A DNA stretch of 64,000 nt from Lineus longissimus (Eukaryota > Nemertea > Pilidiophora > Heteronemertea > Lineidae). Each line of letters starts with the position of its first letter. Position 1 is the first letter of the stretch. A model generated the notes under the pieces. The model saw only the letters and a list, made by a program, of their open reading frames with translations. It made no database searches and had not been told where the DNA came from. The stretch covers positions 14,555,808 to 14,619,807 of the forward strand of contig NC_088315.1 of the NCBI RefSeq assembly GCF_910592395.1, given 5' to 3'. This document shows, piece after piece, positions 38,709 through 52,170 of the stretch. A program made the translations under genes and the position numbers.

Positions 38709-39792
38709 AGCAACTGCGATGGACCAGCATAATTGTATATACTTTATTTAGATTTGCTCAAAGGGGGCGTTTTGATTCAAATTAATATATTCTCTTCTAA
38801 GTTCTTTATGCGTATTGTATTCTAGTCTATATCCAGGGGGAATGATTATGCTAGTGGCGTAAGGTTACATAAACTGGGATAAGCCTGGGGTTGACGATTG
38901 TGTCCTTTTGGAGCTTTTAGAATAGATGACGTTAACCTTCAACCAAAGCACTTCGACCTATTAGCTGATGAGGAGGGGCAGAGATGCTCTCGATTCCAGG
39001 ATAGAAATCAAACTTCCAAATTACAATTCCCAATTTATCTTCGAAGTGAATGTGCCTAATTGGTATGGAAAATAGACAGTTTGATACGTAGCTCAGGTTT
39101 CGAATGAGTTGTGTTCTCCTCTTGTGCCAACGAAATGTTTAATAAACCAGAGTGTTATGGCCCTATTTATACAAGTTTAAATTCTACTGAATCAATTACG
39201 TTTCAAAACTAATTTGAAATATCCAAAAATTTGAATAATTTTGACATAGATTTTAATTTCGAATTCAATTTGTCTCACACACATTATCTGAACACGCCGG
39301 CTAATTCCGCTGATTCTGCATAGCATGATCAGCTAGACAAAACAACAGATGGAATGCATATTCCAGGGTCCAACTAGTCTCATCAATTAATTTCTAGGGA
39401 CCATAATTTCAATCTATGACTAAGAACAGGGGAAACACCTGCAAACTGGAAGAGGAAACGTCCTAGCTTTTCACTGTCCTTTGAATTAGACTTAAAACCA
39501 ATTTTCTTCGCTGTACCAAGGCTAGCAAAACACCTCACCAAGCGAGTAGTTTGTGATGGACCCCCCCCCCCCCCCCGCCTCCACCTAGGCGAAAACCATC
39601 GACCATTGACAATGCTCAAGATTTACGATTTACCACCAGGCCGTACATGGTATAAGTAAAGGCCAGCACACACACACAGTGTATATCAGGACAGTGTTCG
39701 TCACATCAGTTCATTCTCCTGCTACACATCATTACTGATGATTGCACCCGTTCGATCTCTCGTGGGAAACAGCCGCACCATCAGGAGCCTCG
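38709..39792. other. Intergenic region
   Basis: No coding sequence was recognised. There is a run of C near 39560. A TATA-like TATAAGTA at about 39650, followed by leader-like sequence up to the MITE and a donor-like AAG|GTAAGA after it (about 40551), could be a plus-strand first exon; this is weak. Confidence 0.35.
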
Positions 39793-40513
39793 CGGCTGTT
39801 ATAAAACGCGGATTCCGCGGAAATCCTCGGAAAAATCACAGAGCCGCCAGTAAATACGCGCATAATATTTAATGATAATTATATTATACAAATAACAACA
39901 TAAATCATAAATCGGAGGCAAGAACTACCAGTTATCTGCACATTTCATTGGTCCGATTTTAATCCTCTGGAGCGCCATTCATGCCATTCCGATCGACTCT
40001 TCCCTCTTTTTTTCTTGGTGTTGATAAACTTTGCATGTTATCTTCGACACCACCGTGGTTCCTTCCCTAACGGAACACATTACGAGGCTGCTTTCAAGTG
40101 TGATTGATACCCGGATTGATGTACGTTACGGTATATGCCTCCTTCAAATATAAGTCGATGACGAACTGAATTCTGGTCTACGAAAAAATTTTAGGACAAT
40201 CTCCTTGCAGCTCGAACCTAACCAACCATATGCGACTGCACATTGGAGTCTATTTTAAGCAATCACAAAAACTTACTTCGCGGCCCGTCTAGAGTATAAG
40301 TTTATTTCAAACCACAAGGTGCTTGTGATTTACGGTGGATACAGCGCACCATATAACGGGGATTCCCAAAGACCTTGTCACCAGGAGTACTTCATGCGCA
40401 CAACAATGCACACTACTAATATGAAAAACTCTCACCTGCGGTTCAGGTAGCCACCCTGTAGCCAAGTTAGATTTTTCGCGGATTTCCGCGGAATCCGCGT
40501 TTTATAACAGCCG
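39793..40513. mobile_element. 721-bp MITE with 9-bp target duplication
   Basis: Terminal inverted repeats beginning CGGCTGTTATAAAACGCGG, about 34 bp. GGAGCCTCG flanks both ends (39784-39792 and 40514-40522). The inverted ends and a 9-bp duplication fit Mutator-like elements among families I know; no transposase. The interior shows no ORF. Confidence 0.88.
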
Positions 40514-40522
40514 GGAGCCTCG

Positions 40523-41950
40523 AGTATAACGACTAAGCTGGTGACAAGGTAAGAACAGAGTCTTTCAAATAAAGAGTCAGGCAACTAGGGAACATATTGT
40601 TTCAACATCAAAGCCACCGACCATTCCGAAAGACGCGCGTTTGGACAGAGGTATCTAGGGTTCACGTGGTACACCCAAGCCAATTCCGCACAACTGGACT
40701 TTGAACAATTCTTCTATCAGCTGAACATGGCCATTACAAACAACCCGTTTTAAAGCAAATGCCTACTCAAAGTCACTGATCTCTGTAAAACTATTTAGAT
40801 ATAATGTCAAAGATAACATTTATATGAAAAGCGATATGTTTCACATTTTGCTTTTCGACAGTTTTAGTGATGGCATTGGTTTGAGAATAATTTCAGAAAA
40901 GCGGTTTTCTACTCCACATCATAATATTTTTTTTGGTTAGCAGTTTAGTATGTTGTCGGTGCTTAATGGACCATCTAAAGGTATCAAATGGTTCCATTTG
41001 TTGGCATCTAATGGGATATTAATATCTTATTAATTTTGACGGACTAAAACTAGTTTTATAGCAGGTTTAATTTCGCGTTCGCGGTAAAAAACGAAAAAAT
41101 ACATGAAAAAATGCAAAACATCTCGTTTTTTGTGGTAAGATGTTTACATGTTTAAAAAACCCATTTTATGTCTTTCAAAATTTTTCTAGTTTAATGTAAC
41201 TGTTATTTATTGGGATATTTGATAGTTTTGTGATTTTGAAGCCAATTTTCTAGTTTATTTAGATTAGAAAACGGTTCATTTTCCTATCGATGAGCATGTT
41301 TTGGCACACATAAAGTGGTGTGAGGTACATGTATATACACCGTTCCAATATTGATAAACACGCAATTTGGCTTAAATCTTACAAACATTTATGATGTGTA
41401 TATCAATTTTTAAGGTACCCCATAAGAAACAATTTGTAGTATATGTTGCCATTGATTACAACCTGATTAAGGATTTTTTATAACAAAATTGCAAACAGAA
41501 GAGAGTGCATGCGGCTTAATTGTGTACTGATTATTGTTATGTTTGGAAATAAGCAGCTAATCAACACATCTGCCTAAATTCTTAGATCGTTCTCGTCAAT
41601 AAAATTATATTGTATGTATTTGTAACCCGATAAATCATTATGTTTACCTCATGTGCAGAATAAATATTTTTCGTTAAATTTTGGTCGTGCCGTCATTGTT
41701 TTGCACCTCATCTCAGTTTGTAGCTGAATTAAAAAGGGCTTCATCGTGGCTTCCAATTAATTGCCCGAGAGAGCTGAGGGATCAAAGTCATTTTGCCGTG
41801 ACCTGACTCTTCATTTGAAAGACTCTGGTAAGAACAACTAAACAAAACACAAGGTAAGAACAACTTAATCTGTGACAACATTTTATTTGGATAATATATT
41901 CCACAGCAGAATTGAGGAAAACAAAATAATGTTTTGTTCTTTCGGGTCAA
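40523..41950. other. AT-rich intergenic region
   Basis: Nothing recognisable on either strand. Confidence 0.5.
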
Positions 41951-44900
41951 TTAGAGCGGTTTACCCGTTGGTTTGTATTTTTCCATCCCTCCAACCCATT
42001 TGCCATCTTTCTTGTTCTTGGAGTTTCCTTTGGAAGACCCACTTGCCATGAGCCCGCCGTGAAAACCTTTGCCGCCCTCTGGTGGTTTCGTCCCGTTTTC
42101 TTTACACAACCATTCGCCCTTTTTATTCATCTGATTCTGGCAATAGAGGCCAATACAGCAATTGTTCTTTGCATCTTTACAATTTTTATTGCGGGTAATG
42201 CATTCTCTGGAAAAACAAATTCAAATGTTACCCATGCAAAAAAACCAGATAAAATGGCTTTATTAGGGCCGTTTAAAAGACAGGAAAAAAGCCACATGCG
42301 ATCCGATTGAATCCGAATGTGGTTTAAATTTTTCTCGTCTAAATGCAAAATGATCCGGATCAATGTGGTCCCATCCGGATTTAAAAAAAACATCGATCGA
42401 GGTAGTTTTAATCTTGATATATCCGGATCAAAAGCGTCGTCTAAACCCGAATGGATACCGAATTGGGATTCATTTTACCCGGGCGTGTGCGCACTAACGC
42501 ACTTACGCACTAACACAAGCAACAGGTATTGGATAGTTCCACATCAACAGAAATGCGACCAGATGAGACCGGATTGCGCTGATCGTCTCAATGCACGCAA
42601 GTTTTTAGCTTGACTGGGCAGAAAAACATCCCACACTGTACTGGAGGTCAAGAGGACCCGAAAAGATTGCATAGACTGTTACAATGATTCATCGATGGTG
42701 CAGGGCTACATCAGAAAGGTATGACACACTGTGGCCAAATGTCTTTAGTGGAACCCCACATGGCCTTTACCCCCTTCCCTGTTATTGTAAAGACTGGGAT
42801 GCACACAGCAATTCATTAACAGCCCGTATATAGGTGGAAGAAGAACTCGATTAATTCAAAATTATCTTACCTTTTGTGAAGAGATTCAATGAAATCCTCT
42901 TCATCTGTCATTGCTGTAAAAAAATGATTCAATCGTGACTACAAATTCCTTATTTGAATAACGTAAATATAGCCTTGGATTATCTTTTGTTTGGAGATGG
43001 CTAGGAGTCCTGTTAGGCCATGCCAAAACTAGATTATTGTAATATTTAGAGCTGTTTAGATAGGATGCATCCATGTGGTTAGACTTAGTCAGCAAAGACA
43101 AGCAAGGTTGTAGTTTTTCGAAATTTGAAGGCCATTTCGGCTGTAAGAAAATGACAAGGCGTTGCTGGGAGCACATTGGGTGACTTTAAAGTTTCGAGTT
43201 AATGTTAGTGTTAGGTGTTGGTGTTGGTGTCAGTTTTAATCTACAGCTCCAAACACCTGGTCTGGTTTAACACCGCCATTAACACTGGGAATGGGTGTTG
43301 GTGTCAGTGTTAATCTGAACCCCCAGACACCAAGTCTGAATTAACACCGATGTCAACACTCGGTGTTAACACCGTGTTCTACTGGGTGTTGGTGTTGGGG
43401 AATCCCCATTTTCAATTTGTAGTTTTTCACTTCACTGTATGACTTGACTGCTCAGGGGCAGCTCCACAGTTATCTCAAATATAGGGAATATATGAAAAGA
43501 TGATGTGATGTAACATGAACCTCATCTATGTTTTGTCGCTGCTGCATTTTTAAAATGCCAGGAAGGTTAGAATTTACCATCCAAATCAATGAAGGGCTGA
43601 ATATTCAGAATACATGTGCTTTCGTGCATTAGGCCTCTAGATCATCTTGATCTAAATTTTTACTAGGCTGCATCATGTTGTAAGGAAGGAAGACTAATAC
43701 GTGTCGCGAAGCACGAGGTTTTCTAGCTATTCTACTCTCCCGGAATGCTTCTGCCACCTTATCAATTTGGTCCTCATTTAGCCTCATGTGGTCCTCCACT
43801 GCCTCACTGCTTTCTGCAGCTTTCCACCTGTGGTTTTGCCGTCTTCTTTGTTGAAGTATTCCTGCCACAACTAGTTGAAATGGTACAAACATGGCAGCTA
43901 ACACCCCTAACTTTAAACGGGGTCATCCCTATGTTCCTCCATATAGTTTTTATGATACAGTGTACCTTGGCCTTTAAGTCACGAAAAAATGAATCTATGC
44001 TGAGTAAAAATGTCTTTTAATACAAACAAAAAATACTGAAACGCTGCTTTTGGGGGGATTTCTGGGAATTGCAATTTCCTGGAATTCAGTGACTTTATTC
44101 TGTGAGGTCTTTCCAGGAATTTGTGGAAACAAACCGTATCACAAAAAACACATTTTCTTTGCGGTCATATGTACTAGGAACATAGATTCCTGGGGAATAT
44201 AGGTACCGGGGAACATATGTTCCTCATCGGGGAACATAGGTACCCCTTCGGGGAACATAGGTAGCGGGGAACATAGGTACCGGGGAACATAGGTATGCTC
44301 CCCTTTAAACTCCCGTCGGTGTTAACACCTAGGGGTTAGTGTTAGCGCTTATAGAAAATGCACTGCAAATTTAGGAAAATAAACACCAAGTACTGTTTAA
44401 GCTAATACATGGTGTTCCAGTCGGAGTAAAATTGATACCTACACCCAACTTTTAAATCTGCTCACACCAACACCGAGTGTTAACACCAACACCACGGACA
44501 GATTATAATGTTGGTGTAAGATGACCCTTAGTGTCAGTGTTAGTGTTAACACCAGTGTTAACTCGAAACTTTAAAGTCACCCCACTGTGTCTAAAGTATG
44601 GAACAATGCATATACAATTGGATCTACCCAAAACTCACTCCACTTTTTTACTAGTGTCAATGGGGTTTTTGTAACAAACGTTCTACCACAACCCAGTTAG
44701 TCCAGGTACAGCATAGAATTGGTGAAATATTAGACAATGGTGGTCAGACAGATGTTATTTATTTGGATCATGCTAAAGTTTTTGATTCGGTACCTCACAA
44801 TCTTCTGTTACATAAGCTCCAATCTTTTGGAATTTGTGGCCAGTTATTGGCATGGTTGTCATCGTATCTAGGTAACAGGAGACAGACAGTTGTAGTAGGT

Positions 44901-46273
44901 GTTTCGGAATCTTCACTTTTGAATGTTACATCTAGCGTCCCTCAAGGTTCAATTTTGGGACCTGTTTTATTTTTATTATATGTTAATTATCTTGCTGAGG
45001 TTATTGATAACTCATCAATCCTGGATCTTTTTGCTGATGACTCTAAATGTACAGGGAGATCAAGTCAATAGCTGATTCTCTTCAGCTCCAAACTGACTTT
45101 TAAAATATATGTGCCTGGAGCAAGAAATGGGGCATGAACTTCAGTCCTGGTAAATGTGTTTACATGAGTATCACGAGGATGGTTATGTTCTTTCAAAAGT
45201 TGACAAATTCAGAGACTTGGGTGTTCATTTCCACACAGACAAGTCATGGGCGAGCCACGTGGATTCTATTGTAAGAGGTGGTAGTAAGGTTTGCGGTGTG
45301 AATCGCCGAGTTTGTGGACGTAATGCCAGTATTAATTTGTATAAAATGCTTTATCAATCGCTTGTACGAAGTCGCCTGGAATACGGTACAATAATTTTTG
45401 ACACACAAATTGGACGTGACCGAATCAATTGAGCAAGTACAAAGAAGAGTCACGCGATACATTCGAAGCCGTGATATACCTTATGTAAATAGATTGCATA
45501 TTTTATCTCTGTTGCCTCTCTCGTACGTCGGGAAATCAATAACATAGTTTTTATGCATGGTTCTGGATTTTGACTCGTCAGCTTTTATTGTTCCATATAC
45601 GAAAAGGGGAGATAATTTGTTGTTGCGGCAATCAAGATTTTATTCTGAAACTTTTGCGGCTTTCTCTTTTATCCGTATCCCCAAACTTTGGAATTCTCTT
45701 CCTTTCAAAATAAGGTGCAATGACAGTCGATTAAATTTTAAATCTATGTTTTTATTTTAACAGAATGGGTCAGCTCAATGTTGACGACATGTGCAGCTTT
45801 GTCAGTTTTTTTGTCGTTGTTACGACTGCCGGCCGGTTTAGGCGTGATGGTGGACATGTCGCCAACATTGAAGCGATGTCATTTTTGAGACCATTTACAA
45901 GTTCACTGTGACCTGCTTGGTCTCCTGCGTATACATATTTATTGTTATGTTTCCTTGTAATTATTAGTTATGCCCATGTATGTGCTTGTATGTATACACG
46001 AGATAAATAAACTAAATAAACTTGACAACATCCCACAGTCTTCAGAGTCATTAGGAGCAACAGCATGTACTAACTGCATCACATTACATACATACTTAAT
46101 GATCAGACAGTATTCAAATCCACAACCTCTTGATCAAGTGTGCACCACCACACCACTGCTGAAAGCGGTATTCTACACAAGAAAGGTTTCACTTGCCTGC
46201 AATGCAGTTGATGACCACCGCAATGACGAGGATCGTACAAACAAACTTCATGTCGGATTCTGTAGATGTTGTC
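41951..46273 (-). CDS. Secreted knottin (inhibitor cystine knot) peptide precursor, three coding exons
   Basis: Exon 1 (46197-46273, ATG at 46251) encodes a signal peptide, M-K-F-V-C-T-I-L-V-I-A-V, and ends in phase 1 at a GC donor CAG|GCAAGT. Exon 2 (42871-42913, 43 nt) has acceptor TTTTTTTACAG and donor AAAG|GTAAGA, and encodes an acidic propeptide ending in a Lys-Arg pair completed at the junction. Exon 3 (41951-42206) has acceptor TTTTTCCAG and ends at TAA. The mature region has the framework C-x6-C-x6-C-C-x4-C-x11-C, followed by a Gly/Lys-rich tail. This signal-propeptide-knottin order is that of many invertebrate secreted ICK peptides; the activity (channel toxin, antimicrobial or other) is not deducible. 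Leader splicing upstream is suggested by an acceptor at 46274. Confidence 0.75.
43178..44583. mobile_element. 1.4-kb TIR element in the knottin intron
   Basis: Inverted termini GGGTGACTTTAAAGTTTCG (left) and its complement (right, ending near 44583). The interior is rich in GTGTTGGTGT/AACACCGA repeats in both orientations and has a tandem GGGGAACATAGGTACC array at about 44190-44300. No transposase-like frame was recognised. Confidence 0.75.
44190..44300. repeat. Tandem 15-16 bp repeat
   Basis: About six imperfect units of GGGGAACATAGGTACC. Confidence 0.75.
44656..46020 (+). mobile_element. 5'-truncated non-LTR retrotransposon, decayed
   Basis: Reverse-transcriptase motifs: S-T-T-T-Q-L-V near 44690, F-D-S-V-P-H-N near 44778, S-V-P-Q-G-S-I-L-G-P near 44940 and F-A-D-D near 45030. 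A stop at 45069-45071 and frame changes near 45150-45440 break it. C-terminal motifs (K-L-W-N-S-L-P, about 45690) follow. A TAAATAAAC tail lies near 46000. It resembles Jockey/CR1-group LINEs; the clade is not certain. Confidence 0.85.
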
Positions 46274-46374
46274 CTGGAATGAAGAAAATGTGTTAGAAAA
46301 ACAAAAAATTGATTGGTTTCTGTGATTTCGTTGGTCAGCAATACAACAAAACAATATAAGCGCACAGACTTTTG

Positions 46375-47618
46375 CTAAATTAACTTAGCTGACCATGAAG
46401 GGTAGGCCGGTCGACCTAATCGTCCATGATTAATTAGATAAATGATATATACAACGATGGCAGATCCAGATATATGGGAGAGGGGCGTACCCCATCCACA
46501 ACACACCAAACGTACTATCATGAAATCAGGTGGTCTAGGTCCCCCCTCCCCCCAAAAAATGGGAAAAGTGCCAATTGGAAGTTTTCGGACATTTGAACAC
46601 AAAATAAGAAGTAGCTATTTGGTTGTGAGCCAAGGGCACCCACCAAAATCATTGCTTTCCAACAAAAAGAGTGGAGGCACGCCTCTTGTGCCCAAAGCTA
46701 AATCAGCCACTGACACGATGAACATAGACATAGTGCCTTGAGGTGGGTAACCTAGAAAGGCATGTAGTGATGTGATTGAAGGCAGACATGACAAATAGCT
46801 AAATCAGCTCGGGTATCACCAAACAATGAATTCGGTGCAATGTGAAAATTTCGGGTAAAAAGAAGTAGAGCGATAGTACATACCCTGATATTCAGATGTC
46901 TCACACTAACTCCTCTGGCACCACTCTGCTCGGAAGTCATCAGGTGAACGAATTTGAACACTTTCACATGAATAATTTAATAATTCAATTTCACGGCACA
47001 ATGCAAGGCAATTGGGCATAGTTTATTGATTATCTATTACCACTTTGCTTACACATGACAGATGGGAGGTATCTAGTCGTGACACATTGAAAATTCATAC
47101 CAGCCGGACCCTTTCGTGCGATATAATTCATTTCTAGAGGCAAACATGATGAAATTTCAGGCTTGGTTCGATCTTATCTACTACCGCGAGACATAACAAC
47201 GCAACATCAACAGTCCCGCCATTTAATCACTTCAGTAGGCTTATTTTACGATACTAAGCTATGATAACCCAAAAGTCAGGTCTCACGAGATGAAAACACA
47301 ATTCATGCAATGCAGCGCATTTTGTTACCTCACTGCGTCATATTGTGTTTGACCAAAAGACAGTCCATGGTAGTGAACGGAACTTATCAAGACACTGGAC
47401 CAAAAACTAGTCCATCGAAGTGAAAGGGCTTTAAAACATTAAAATATTTATTTTTAATACGGATCAAAGAGAGATAAGACTCAGCCACCCTGTGACTCCT
47501 GAATGGCAGAAAACTTGGGTCAGGGAGAACATTATCATTGCAATTCCCTCATTACCAAAATCAGCATCAGTGTTTCTTCCTTTTCTGCTTGGAGAAAGCA
47601 GTATTAAAAACTAGGATT
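46375..47618. other. Intergenic region with low-copy-like repeat
   Basis: Contains ATGGCAGATCCAGATATATGG (near 46458) followed by C-rich sequence, which looks like a dispersed repeat. No gene was recognised. Confidence 0.35.
46884..46970 (-). other. Possible non-coding first exon of the knottin gene
   Basis: The minus-strand donor ATATCAG|GTATGT at 46884 points toward the acceptor at 46274. The upstream limit is unknown. Supported only by the donor and the matching acceptor. Confidence 0.35.
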
Positions 47619-48250
47619 TTTGGCTCACCGTAGTGCAGTCTACACAGCACCGCAGTGTCCGTCGTCCGTCGTCGTCTGTATCCTGTTTCAAAAACAGTTG
47701 CACGATTCTAAACCGCTAGGGCTATGAACTTGAAACTTTGTACGCATAAAACCCAGGTCAGGTGACCTCTGACTCTGACATTCGATCTGATCTGATTCTC
47801 CACTTGGCCACTAGGGGGCCAAAGTTAAAACCTAAAAAGTGCGATGTCTCGCTTATAAGCTACTCGTTTTCGCTAAATCATTATGGTAGGTACTCTTAGT
47901 AAGGATATATCACATATCATACCGGTTTTTTGATTTCATCTAATTTTCAAGGTCGCAGAGGTCAAATGGCGTAAACTGGCCGTTGGAGGGTAACTATTGC
48001 ACGTTTCTCAACCGCTGAAGCTATGAACTTGAAATTAAGTACACATTAGTCCCTAAATCAGATGACCTTTGACATCAAATTTCGGTCAGATCCGATTCTG
48101 GGCTTGGCCAAAACTAAAAATGGTCTAAAGTGCAATATCAGTTATCACGCTTATTAGTGACTTTTTTTTCGATGATGTTTTTGTGGTAGGTACTCCAAGC
48201 AACGATACATCACATGTCATACCGACTTTGGTTTGACCTATATACGATAC
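47619..48250 (+). repeat. Dispersed repeat with internal duplication
   Basis: Starts TTTTGGCTCACCGTAGTG; two diverged copies of a module (about 47690-47955 and 47995-48245) share CTATGAACTTGAAA and TTGGCCA. CGTCGTCCGTCGTCG lies at the beginning. I associate the opening with interspersed repeats of invertebrate genomes (from memory). Confidence 0.6.
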
Positions 48251-48465
48251 ATGTAGCATGTTTCTTAACCAGGATGAATTCCTAACCACCAAATATCTAT
48301 ACGGTGAAAACAATGGCCCTTGGCCGTTTCATTTTTGTGACACATAAGGCTGTGCAAATAAATGGGAACTGAATATACAAACCTGCAGTGCAACATATTA
48401 TTCTTGACATACTATAGTGGATTGGTAAATCAATTCGTCCCACTAGTACCCGCACATACTTAAGT

Positions 48466-51400
48466 ATGGCTCAATCTCGGGGACTCTCAGGTTCCCGGTT
48501 TGTTCGTGGAGGGCGTGGGAGTGTACCTGACGGTCGATGGAACCTGTCACGTAGTAATCTGGTACATCCTTTCGCAGTAATCAATCGATTAACAGTGATG
48601 CCAACAGCGATCGTGAAAGTGATTCGGAGGATTTCCAAATAGGAAAGCACGAGTATAGACGTCAAAAACGTAAGGAACATAAAATAGTCATGGGAAAGTC
48701 TACAGATATTTCTATGGTGAAGGGTGCCCCTTTTCCTGGTCATGATGTTTTTGTTTGTCGGCTAGACAAGGCTACTAATGAGGACGACTTAAGAAATTTC
48801 ATCAAGGAAAATTCCATTTAAGTAAAATCAGACGAGTGCAGATCTCACGAAAATGCAAACTTCAAGTCGTTTCAAGTTAGTGTGACAGATTTACATAAAA
48901 TGTTCAAGGAATATTGTGGCCTGGCGGCGTGTGTGTAAGAAAGTTCATAAGACCAAGGGACTGTTACGAAAATATCTCTCCGGAAGCCAGGGTAGCCAAA
49001 ACATATCTAGTGATGTTGCTGGTACCAAATAACTTTCTTACGTTATTTATAATGGTATTAACCGTTTGTACTTATAATGCTCAGGGACTTGGAAGTGGTA
49101 AAATTGACTACATATTGCACTTACTAGACAATCACGACATTGTGTTGCTTCAGGAAACTTGGCTCTTGAATATCAATTTGAACTTCATAGCGGATCGTAT
49201 TCCAGACGTGTGTACTCACGGTATCTCTGCTGTCAATGATTCCGCACCTTTGGTTTGGAGACCGTATGGAGGGTGTTCCATAATATGGAAGAAATCAATT
49301 GTTTGGCAAGCTGTTCCCATCTTGAATTTCAATAGCAAACGGATATGTGCTGTAAGTTTTAAGCTTTCACCAGATACTACTTTACTGGTCGTAGATATTT
49401 ATATGTCGTGTGACTTTATGGTGGGCAATTTACCTGAATATCGCAGCATATTATGAGATAGCTGGGATAGCAGCTTCTTCAGGTGCAGACCATTTAATCA
49501 TAGGTAGTGACTATAACACTGACTTTAATAGGGATTGTCAAAACAGTCGGGCCTTTTTGCCGTTTGTTTCTACCGAATGTTTGGAGAGAGCCATAAGGTT
49601 CCCACTTTCCGATATTCAGTATACGTATGAGAGTAAAATAACGGGAGTGAAATCGTCCCTGGATCACTTTTTAATAAGCGGGGATATTTTACCGTTAATG
49701 ACACATCATGTATCAATTTATAAAGGAGATAACTTGTCCGATCATTTTCCTGTGTCGATGTCCTTAGAATTGAACCCTGACCGCTTTTTTGAGATAGGAC
49801 ATACGCCCCGTGAAAGAAAATTAGAGTGGGCCTATCAAAACGACCAGGATACTGCCACATATCAGCTTACATTGGATGAATTCCTAAGTAATATTTTGAT
49901 ACCACAGCATCTCATTCACTGTTGGAACTTTGACTGTCGGAACCACAATGATTCAATTGACGTCTTGTTCAAGGACATTGTTGATGCATGTATATCAACG
50001 AGTAAAGGAACATTCCTCCTACTATACAATCGGATAAAAAGGTCATTCCAGGCTGGAATGAAGTTGTGGCTGAACCAAAAACGCAAGCACTTTTTTAGCA
50101 CAAGTTATGGAAATCGAACGGTTCTCCTCGAAATATCCGGCGTAGAACGCGACTACCGTATCACTTATCTATAAAAACAGCGAAGAAAAATAAAAAGAGA
50201 TTTATTGCCGACAGTTTGGGAAATAATCTATTGTCGGGAAGCGACTAAAACTTTTGGCGCGAGGTAAAAAAGACAAATCGCTCGACTACGCAATTACCAA
50301 ATATTGTAGAAGGACATGTTGGCGAGGAAGCTATATGTACACACCTGGCTGAAAAGTATGAAAACCTTTATAACTCAGTCTCATATGACAGAAATGAAAT
50401 GGATAATCTACTTCGCTATATTAACCGTAAGATATCGGAAACATGTTGTGATCCACAGAGTAAATGTCACCTGCAACACGTGATAACACACGTGATAACA
50501 GTTGGGGATGTTACATCAGCTATCAACTCGTTAAACCTTCATAAAAATGATGGTGACAGTGTTCTCTCTACGAACCATCTTACGTATGGTTCTAATAAGT
50601 TATGTGATATGATGTCACTTCTATTCAATAGCATGTTAAGCATGGCTATGATCCAGTAAACATGATATGTAGTACAATCATGCCCATACCGAAGGACTCG
50701 AGGAAGACTCTGAATGATTCGTCAAATTACCGTGGAATAGCTCTCAATAGTCCTCTGGGTAAACTTTTCGAAACAGTCAAACTACATAAATGTGAAGATG
50801 TTCTGAAATCGACAGATATGCAGTTTGGCTATAAAAAGGGGCTTGTCGACAAATGACTTTACCTCTGTTGTAAACGAAGTCATCAGATACTATCTTAATA
50901 GTGGAGGACAAGTAAATGCAATGCTCTTGGACGCGAGCCAGGTGTTTGATCGGGTAGAATACACGATATTAATGAAAGTTATGTTTAAAAAAGATATTTG
51001 TCCTGTTATGGCAAGGATGATTGCGCACTTGAACATTAAACAGAAAATGCGGATACGATCGGGTACATCCCATTCGAATTATTTCAATGTGTCAAATGGT
51101 GTCAAGCAAGGAGGGATACTTTCTCCATTTCTCGTTGTTAATTACATGGATGAACTACTTTTAAAACTAAAAGGTTCAGGATATGGTTGTTATATTGGCG
51201 CTACATGTGCAGTAGTGCATGAGTACGCTGACGATATAATTATTCTATGCCGGGCAAAGTTTTCTTTGTCGGCCCAGCTTGAAATAGCAGTGGAGTTTTC
51301 AAAGGATTACATGATCAAATTCAACCCAACCAAGTGCCAACTCCTATTTGTTCAGTCTAATAACAGAACAGTGGGCGATATGATAATAAACTTTCAAGAC

Positions 51401-52170
51401 ATTCCTGTACGGGCAAATGGAACTGCTACCCACCTTGGAAATATCATTGGACCAGATTCTCAATATCAAAATATTATAAAGTCTATATCTGATTTTAACA
51501 GAAGGGTCAATGTCCTTTTGTCAAGGTTTCGTTTCAGTAATCATGATACAAAAGTTAAATTTTGTCAATCTTTTTGCATGTCTTTGTATGATTCTGTCTT
51601 GTGGGACATTGGTGATAGGACTATCAACTTAGTTTATATCGCATGGAGGAAGGCGGTCAGAAGAATATTATCTGTACATCCAAGAACTCACTGTGCCTTT
51701 TATTGCAACATTTAATTTCATCATGCCCGATAGAGGTCACCCTCCAAAACATATTTTTACGTTTCATGAATAAGTCTTTTGTTACAGAAAATAATTCAAT
51801 TCAAATATTTTTTCAGTTGGCATTAGATGGTAGCTCTTTCTCTGTGTCTAACTCTATCTCATACATTTCTGGTTTAATCGGGGCACCGCGTTCTACAATT
51901 GGGAAAACTGGCGCGCTGCCGTACGTCATCCTTCTGAAGAAATTTTAGTTTGGTCTACTGCCATTAGGGATTTTCTACATTTACGGGATGATAACCGCGG
52001 GGTTATAAATATAACAACCATCCTTGAATTCTTGTGCACTGAGTAACCTGTATTATATGTACTTGCACCTGCACCATAATTTGTATTCACATAATCTGCA
52101 TTCACTTATTTTTCAAGAAATGTAAATGTAATTTACATGTCGAATAAAGATATCAATATATATAGAATAT
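48466..52170 (+). mobile_element. Near full-length non-LTR retrotransposon (LINE), decayed
   Basis: ORF1 remnants at 48466-48955 include H-D-V-F-V-C-R-L-D and, after a frame change, W-P-G-G-V-C-V-R-K-F, an RRM-like ORF1 end. The AP endonuclease region 49051-49780 (Y-N-A-Q-G-L-G, L-Q-E-T-W, I-G-S-D-Y-N-T, S-D-H-F-P-V) is split by a frameshift near 49440. RT fragments 50660-51715 contain N-G-V-K-Q-G-G-I-L-S-P and Y-A-D-D-I. Several stops and shifts make it inactive. An AATAAA lies at about 52144. Clade not assigned. Confidence 0.87.

Noticed and set aside
46442-46741. Short plus-strand protein in the 46.4-kb repeat
   Set aside because: It lies in repeat-like C-rich sequence and has no domain; likely a chance frame.
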